Below, in pieces: positions 23,254 to 26,586 of a stretch of DNA of 26,586 bases (the stretch's first letter is position 1; each line of letters starts with the position of its first letter). The stretch comes from Candidatus Izemoplasma sp. (GTDB taxonomy: Bacteria > Bacillota_I > Bacilli_A > Izemoplasmatales > Izemoplasmataceae): contig SKIY01000023.1 of the NCBI GenBank assembly GCA_007116205.1, positions 1 to 26,586 on the forward strand. The letters run 5' to 3'. The notes beneath the pieces are model-generated. The model did not search any database, was not told where the DNA came from, and worked only from the letters and a program-made list of their open reading frames with translations. Both the position numbers and the translations under genes were made by a program.

Positions 23254-23664
23254 TTGGAAATTAAAATTGCAGCAGATAAAAAGACTTTACTCGACCATTT
23301 TTATGTCCGAGGTCATGTCTTTATTGTTGAACAAGCCATTAACTGGACGGAAGAGTTTGATGATTGGGACTACGATGCTACCCTGTTTGTCTTATATGAT
23401 CAAAATAAGCCAGTTGGAGCCGCGCGATTATATAAAAACAAAGTTGGGCGGGTGGCCGTGCTTCGTAGTGCACGCCACAAAAAAGCAGGCACAAAACTTA
23501 TGCATGCCGTTGAGGCACACGCTATAAAACAAGGTATCAAAACACTCGAACTCGGCGCACAAGTATATATCATTCCATTTTATGAATCCTTGGGTTATCA
23601 CGCTTATGGTGATGTATATTTAGATGCAAATATTGAACACCGAATGATGAAAAAAACACTTTAG
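23254..23664 (+). CDS. GNAT-family N-acetyltransferase (YjcF/ElaA-like), TTG start
   Basis: A 136-residue acetyl-CoA-dependent acetyltransferase. The N-terminal YVRGHVFIVEQ (17-27) is the VRxxVFxxEQ signature of the YjcF/ElaA branch. The acetyl-CoA loop is RVAVLRSARHKKAGTKL (66-82), and FYESLGYHAYG (109-119) is the usual C-terminal GNAT element. The substrate cannot be told from sequence. The start is TTG at 23254, supported by AAGGTGG seven bases upstream and by homology starting there; no in-frame ATG fits. It is divergent from the EIIB-like/ptsH pair and followed by the ppa promoter. Confidence 0.88.
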   Translation: MEIKIAADKKTLLDHFYVRGHVFIVEQAINWTEEFDDWDYDATLFVLYDQNKPVGAARLYKNKVGRVAVLRSARHKKAGTKLMHAVEAHAIKQGIKTLELGAQVYIIPFYESLGYHAYGDVYLDANIEHRMMKKTL

Positions 23665-23675
23665 GTGTTAATGTT

Positions 23676-23704
23676 TTGCAAGTTTTATTTGAACAAGCTA
23701 TAAT
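23676..23704 (+). promoter_or_regulatory. Sigma-A promoter of ppa
   Basis: TTGCAA (23676-23681) and a perfect TATAAT (23699-23704) are separated by 17 bases, 21 bases ahead of the ppa ATG. This is one of the best promoters in the window. Confidence 0.85.
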
Positions 23705-23725
23705 ATCTAGAAAAGAGGCAACTAA

Positions 23726-24229
23726 ATGGAAAAAGTAATTGAAGCAGTCATTGAAATCCCCATGGGTACAAAAAATAAATATGAAATTGATAAAGCAAGA
23801 AATCGCATTAAACTTGACCGTGTGCTTTATTCACAAATGACATATCCTGCAGAGTATGGCTACATCGAAAACACGCTGGCTGAAGATGATGATCCTTTGG
23901 ATATATTAGTCATCGCGAGTACAAAAACCTTCCCAGGTTGTATTGTTGATGCCCGTGTTATTGGTTATTTAGATATGGTAGATAACGGCGAAAAAGATGA
24001 AAAAATCATTGCAGTTATGGACCATGACCCACGTTTTAGCCACATTCATAAAATGGGTGACATCCAAGAGCATATGTTGCGAGAAATCAAACATTTCTTT
24101 AAGACCTATAAGGATTTGCAACAAAACAAACTCGTAGAAGTTTTTGAATTCTACGACAAAGATGATGCAGTCAAGCTAATCGATGCGTGCGTAGCGCGTT
24201 ATCAAAACCAAAAAAACAAAGGAGATTAA
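23726..24229 (+). CDS. ppa: Inorganic pyrophosphatase (family I)
   Basis: Soluble family I pyrophosphatase hydrolyses PPi released by nucleic acid, aminoacyl-tRNA and lipid synthesis. The 167-residue product shows KNKYEID (16-22), the Tyr-rich YPAEYGYIENT (40-50), the signature DDDPLDILV (54-62, metal-binding D54, D56, D59) and DNGEKDEKIIAV (86-97, D86 and D91). Bacilli usually carry the unrelated family II DHH enzyme, so family I is a small taxonomic hint. ATG at 23726 follows AAAAGAGGCAACTAA. An OsmC-family gene starts two bases after its stop, forming a two-gene unit. Confidence 0.96.
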   Translation: MEKVIEAVIEIPMGTKNKYEIDKARNRIKLDRVLYSQMTYPAEYGYIENTLAEDDDPLDILVIASTKTFPGCIVDARVIGYLDMVDNGEKDEKIIAVMDHDPRFSHIHKMGDIQEHMLREIKHFFKTYKDLQQNKLVEVFEFYDKDDAVKLIDACVARYQNQKNKGD

Positions 24230-24231
24230 TC

Positions 24232-24630
24232 ATGGCAAATCAAGTGAAAATTGTATTTGACAACAAGTATCACGGTATTGTTACAGGACATCATGGTTCT
24301 AGCCAAATCGGTCCAGCTGAAGGCGCATTAGCAGCTTACGACATGATTTTAGGTGGACTCGGCGCATGTTTAAACCACACTTTTCAAACAGTGATGGATA
24401 AAAAGCGTCTTCAATTTCAAGCCATTAAATATGACATCAAAGGGGAAAAACGCGAAGAAGTTCCAACAACACTAAAATTTGTTAAAGTAGACGTCGTCGT
24501 CACCGGCGTTGACGAAAGCAAACAAGAACATGTTCGCCGGGCGATGGAGCTCGCAACAGAATACTGTAGTGTTTTTGTAACTTTATCGAAAGTTGCAGAA
24601 ATGGAATGGCATATTAGTTTTGATCGTTAA
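24232..24630 (+). CDS. OsmC/Ohr-family protein
   Basis: A 132-residue OsmC-fold protein. These are thiol-dependent peroxidases for organic hydroperoxides, acting in the cytoplasm as intertwined dimers. Redox cysteines are C46 (GGLGACLNHTF) and C112 (TEYCSVFVTLS), in OsmC/Ohr arrangement. The central helix and the final EWHISF strand fit the family. An open frame extends upstream to 24187 inside ppa, but ATG at 24232 follows AAAGGAGATTAATC and matches the domain start. It is co-transcribed with ppa and ends at a strong terminator. I cannot decide between the OsmC, Ohr and YhfA-like subgroups. Confidence 0.9.
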   Translation: MANQVKIVFDNKYHGIVTGHHGSSQIGPAEGALAAYDMILGGLGACLNHTFQTVMDKKRLQFQAIKYDIKGEKREEVPTTLKFVKVDVVVTGVDESKQEHVRRAMELATEYCSVFVTLSKVAEMEWHISFDR

Positions 24631-24656
24631 ACACCATCTAGATGGTGTTTTTTTCT
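24629..24656 (+). terminator. Terminator after the OsmC gene, overlapping the convergent ADH stop
   Basis: AAACACCAT-CTAG-ATGGTGTTT forms a perfect 9-bp stem followed by a T-run on the plus strand. The TAG stop of the convergent dehydrogenase gene sits in the loop, and that gene's last codons form one arm. On the minus strand the T-run is only three long, so it should terminate less well that way. Confidence 0.85.
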
Positions 24657-25849
24657 TGCAGTTTATAATAAATACGTTCAAAGTCTTTCTGCTTCCAAAT
24701 CTTCGGCACCGGATACAACGGATTACCTTCAGACATCGCTTTTTCTACCATATTAGGAATATCTTTTGATTGAATCTTATCTATAGTTGTTGGAATATTC
24801 ATCGCTTTATTCAACTGTTGAATTGCTTCGATAAAGCGTTGTGCACAGACTTCTGAAGTCATTGACGCGTTGCATAAATCATTTTGAAGTGCTAGTTTAC
24901 TTAACGGTTTTACAACATGTTTTCCATAATGTGTTAGCACATGGGGTAGCACTACCGCATTTGCGTACCCATGAGGTACTTGGTAAAATCCTCCAAATGT
25001 ATGCGCAATCGCATGAACATATCCTACATATGCTCGCGTAAATGCAGCCCCTGCATAATACGAAGCTTTCAACATGTTTTGTCTCGCTTCTTTATCTTGT
25101 GGGTTTTGATAAGACCGCAACAAGTAAGCGAAAACCAACTTAATCGCTTCTTCACTCCAACGCAACGTTTTTTTTGTATTGCTTTTACCAATATACGCTT
25201 CTACGGCATGTGTCAAAACATCCATTCCTGTTGTTGCGGTTAAAAAAGGCGGTAAATTAAGAATGAGTTCAACATCAAGCACGGCGACATCAGGAACTAA
25301 AACATGGTCATTAATCGGAAACTTATCTTGCGTACTTGGGTTTGAAATAACCGCGGCAAGGGTTGCTTCAGAACCCGTACCAGCTGTTGTTGGTACCGCA
25401 ATAAAAAACGGTGTTTTTTTACGTATTTTCAATAACCCCCGCATCGCTTGTACTGACTTCTTAGGTCTAACAACACGTGCCCCAACAATCTTTGCACAAT
25501 CAATGGGCGAGCCCCCACCAAACGCAATAATTCCTTGACAGGTATACGCTTTATATATAGCAAGCGCAGCCTCAACATTATCAACGGTTGGATTCGCGGT
25601 TACATCCTTATATACATGCACTTTAATATTTGCCGACTCTAAAGCCTCCATGAGTGGCTGCATAAGCTTTAACTTAAACAATGCATTATCTGTGACCAAT
25701 AATACGTTGTTAATGTTTTTAGCCTTTAAAACCCCTGCTATTTCAAACACCGCATTGCTACCTTCAATAAGTTGTGGTTCTTTAATCGGCATAAGCTTTG
25801 AAACCAACTTTAAAATCTTTTGATAGCTTCGATAATATAACACGCGCAT
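24638..25849 (-). CDS. Iron-dependent (type III) alcohol dehydrogenase
   Basis: NAD(P)-dependent, metal-activated alcohol dehydrogenase of 403 residues. The nucleotide-binding GGGSPID motif is at 111-117 and VPTTAGTGSE at 152-161. Iron ligands by family alignment are D210 and H214 (GMDVLTHAVEAY), H279 (VHAIAHTFGG) and H293 (VPHGYAN). It probably interconverts an aldehyde and an alcohol, for example in fermentative NADH disposal, but the substrate cannot be read from sequence. An in-frame GTG at 25858 exists; ATG at 25849 is better placed after GGTAGGAGTGG. The extreme N-terminus (VLYYRSYQKILKLVSKLM) is a basic amphipathic lead before the core. Confidence 0.94.
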   Translation of the reverse strand: MRVLYYRSYQKILKLVSKLMPIKEPQLIEGSNAVFEIAGVLKAKNINNVLLVTDNALFKLKLMQPLMEALESANIKVHVYKDVTANPTVDNVEAALAIYKAYTCQGIIAFGGGSPIDCAKIVGARVVRPKKSVQAMRGLLKIRKKTPFFIAVPTTAGTGSEATLAAVISNPSTQDKFPINDHVLVPDVAVLDVELILNLPPFLTATTGMDVLTHAVEAYIGKSNTKKTLRWSEEAIKLVFAYLLRSYQNPQDKEARQNMLKASYYAGAAFTRAYVGYVHAIAHTFGGFYQVPHGYANAVVLPHVLTHYGKHVVKPLSKLALQNDLCNASMTSEVCAQRFIEAIQQLNKAMNIPTTIDKIQSKDIPNMVEKAMSEGNPLYPVPKIWKQKDFERIYYKLQEKNTI

Positions 25850-25878
25850 AACAACCACTCCTACCTTCTAATATCATT

Positions 25879-25884
25879 ATTATA
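25879..25884 (-). promoter_or_regulatory. Candidate -10 for the alcohol dehydrogenase gene
   Basis: A perfect TATAAT on the minus strand lies about 30 bases before the start codon. The -35 (ATGCAA at 17 bases) is weak. Confidence 0.55.
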
Positions 25885-25928
25885 CAAAACCCCTTTACGT
25901 TTGCATAGTGCAATCACCATTTTGTTAT

Positions 25929-25957
25929 TTGACAAACCGTCTTTAATATTGTAATAA
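25929..25957 (+). promoter_or_regulatory. Promoter for the aromatic-acid-exporter-like gene
   Basis: A perfect TTGACA (25929-25934) is followed after 17 bases by TAATAA (25952-25957), 25 bases ahead of the ATG. Confidence 0.6.
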
Positions 25958-25982
25958 TGAAGTATTATAAGGATGTGATATC

Positions 25983-26586
25983 ATGAAACGATGGCAACAT
26001 ATTGCGATAAAAATGAGTCTTGCCAATCTATTAGCAATCGCTTTAGCTTACTTGTTTTCACTATCAAACCCGATAACCGCAGGAATTTTAGCGGTACTTT
26101 CTATTCAGCTCACCAAAACAGATTCCTTAAATATTGCTTTAAAACGTCTTTTAGATGCGATGATTGCTTTAGCATTAGGGACTTTTTTCTTTTATCTTTT
26201 CGGTTACACTGTAATAATTTTTATCGTCTTTACGCCTGTTTTTATCGCGTTATCTCATCTATTAAAGTTAGAAGCAGGTATTGTTCCTAGCCTTGTTTTA
26301 GCTTCACAGTTATTGTTGTTCGGTGCGTTTTCATTGGCCGTTATATTAAACGCACTTGCTTTAATTGTCATAGCAATTGTCGTTGCGTTAGGACTCCATT
26401 TGCTTTATCCACTAAACAGTACAAAAGCACTGCTTTACTATACAAAGAAGTTTGATTCATTACTGCAGTCAATGTTAAAAATCATCGTCGATAATTTACG
26501 CGATAAAACCATAAGCAAAGAAAACAAAACCACTTATGATGATGTCGTTAACGCGCTCAACGAAATGCTTAAAGAAGCTGAAACAG
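25983..26586 (+). CDS. Aromatic acid exporter family (DUF939) membrane protein, partial
   Basis: The first 201 codons of a membrane protein run off the right edge. The N-terminal region has several hydrophobic helices, with NPITAGILAVLSIQLTKTDS near residue 33-52 and LEAGIVPSLVLASQLLLFG near 96-114. These are very like the ArAE_1 (DUF939, B. subtilis YqjA-type) N-terminal domain. A soluble, charged stretch begins near residue 155 (YYTKKFDSLLQSML). Transport of aromatic acids is only the family label; real substrates are mostly unknown. ATG at 25983 follows AAGGATGTGATATC. It is divergent from the dehydrogenase gene and has its own promoter. Confidence 0.85.
   Translation, partial: MKRWQHIAIKMSLANLLAIALAYLFSLSNPITAGILAVLSIQLTKTDSLNIALKRLLDAMIALALGTFFFYLFGYTVIIFIVFTPVFIALSHLLKLEAGIVPSLVLASQLLLFGAFSLAVILNALALIVIAIVVALGLHLLYPLNSTKALLYYTKKFDSLLQSMLKIIVDNLRDKTISKENKTTYDDVVNALNEMLKEAET

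Noticed and set aside
23655..23675. AACAC-TTTAG-GTGTT hairpin after the GNAT gene as a terminator
   Set aside because: Only a five-base stem with no clean T-run; too weak to call.
25179..25538. Plus-strand open frame of 119 codons
   Set aside because: Antisense to the alcohol dehydrogenase core, which carries all expected motifs; no Shine-Dalgarno.
25991..26290. Alternative frame of 99 codons at the right end
   Set aside because: The frame starting at 25983 has a promoter, ribosome binding site and clear DUF939 similarity; this one is a shadow.
1..26586. Recoding of TGA as tryptophan, as in mycoplasmas
   Set aside because: Several genes end at TGA exactly at family length and tryptophan is encoded by TGG throughout.

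Overview
The window looks like ordinary chromosomal core from a low-GC, AT-rich Firmicutes-derived bacterium. I think a wall-less or reduced lineage near the Acholeplasmatales or Izemoplasmatales is likely, but this is inference and no marker here fixes it. TGA is used as a real stop (yqeH, yqeG, mtnN, trmR, alaS) and Trp is TGG, so the standard bacterial code applies and the Mycoplasma/Spiroplasma code does not. Genes are tightly packed, with ATGA overlaps, strong AGGAGG-type ribosome binding sites and short U-tailed terminators. I saw no tRNA, rRNA, mobile element or CRISPR array.

Positions 1-12600, all on the minus strand, keep the Bacillus-type order recD2 - alaS - ruvX(yrrK) - yrzB - trmR(yrrM) - trhP1(yrrN) - trhP2(yrrO) - greA - mtnN, followed by a YgjP-type metallopeptidase, yqeG, yqeH and yqeK. 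A T-box riboswitch with a GCU (Ala) specifier precedes alaS. This block serves tRNA charging, wobble-U34 modification, rRNA and 30S maturation, transcript-elongation rescue and DNA repair. Compared with B. subtilis as I remember it, yrzL (ireB), mltG (yrrL), udk, and aroE-yhbY-nadD are missing from their usual places.

Positions 12600-19430, still minus, carry single-gene units: a lipoprotein 5'-nucleotidase, Xaa-Pro aminopeptidase, gap, a membrane-anchored glycerophosphodiesterase and spx. Most have their own promoter and terminator.

Positions 19430-26586 alternate strands. pepF and T-box-controlled trpS (UGG specifier) run on the plus strand. They converge on an HPr gene (ptsH), which sits behind a membrane-anchored EIIB-like protein lacking the phosphorylated cysteine. 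Next, on plus, come a GNAT acetyltransferase, then ppa and an OsmC-family protein. They converge on a minus-strand iron-dependent alcohol dehydrogenase, and a partial aromatic-acid-exporter-family membrane protein leaves the right edge.

I found no convincing undescribed multi-gene system. The best leads are the cysteine-less EIIB-like partner of HPr, the extra CxxC-x5-C tail on Spx, and the pattern of losses (especially mltG) from an otherwise conserved gene block.
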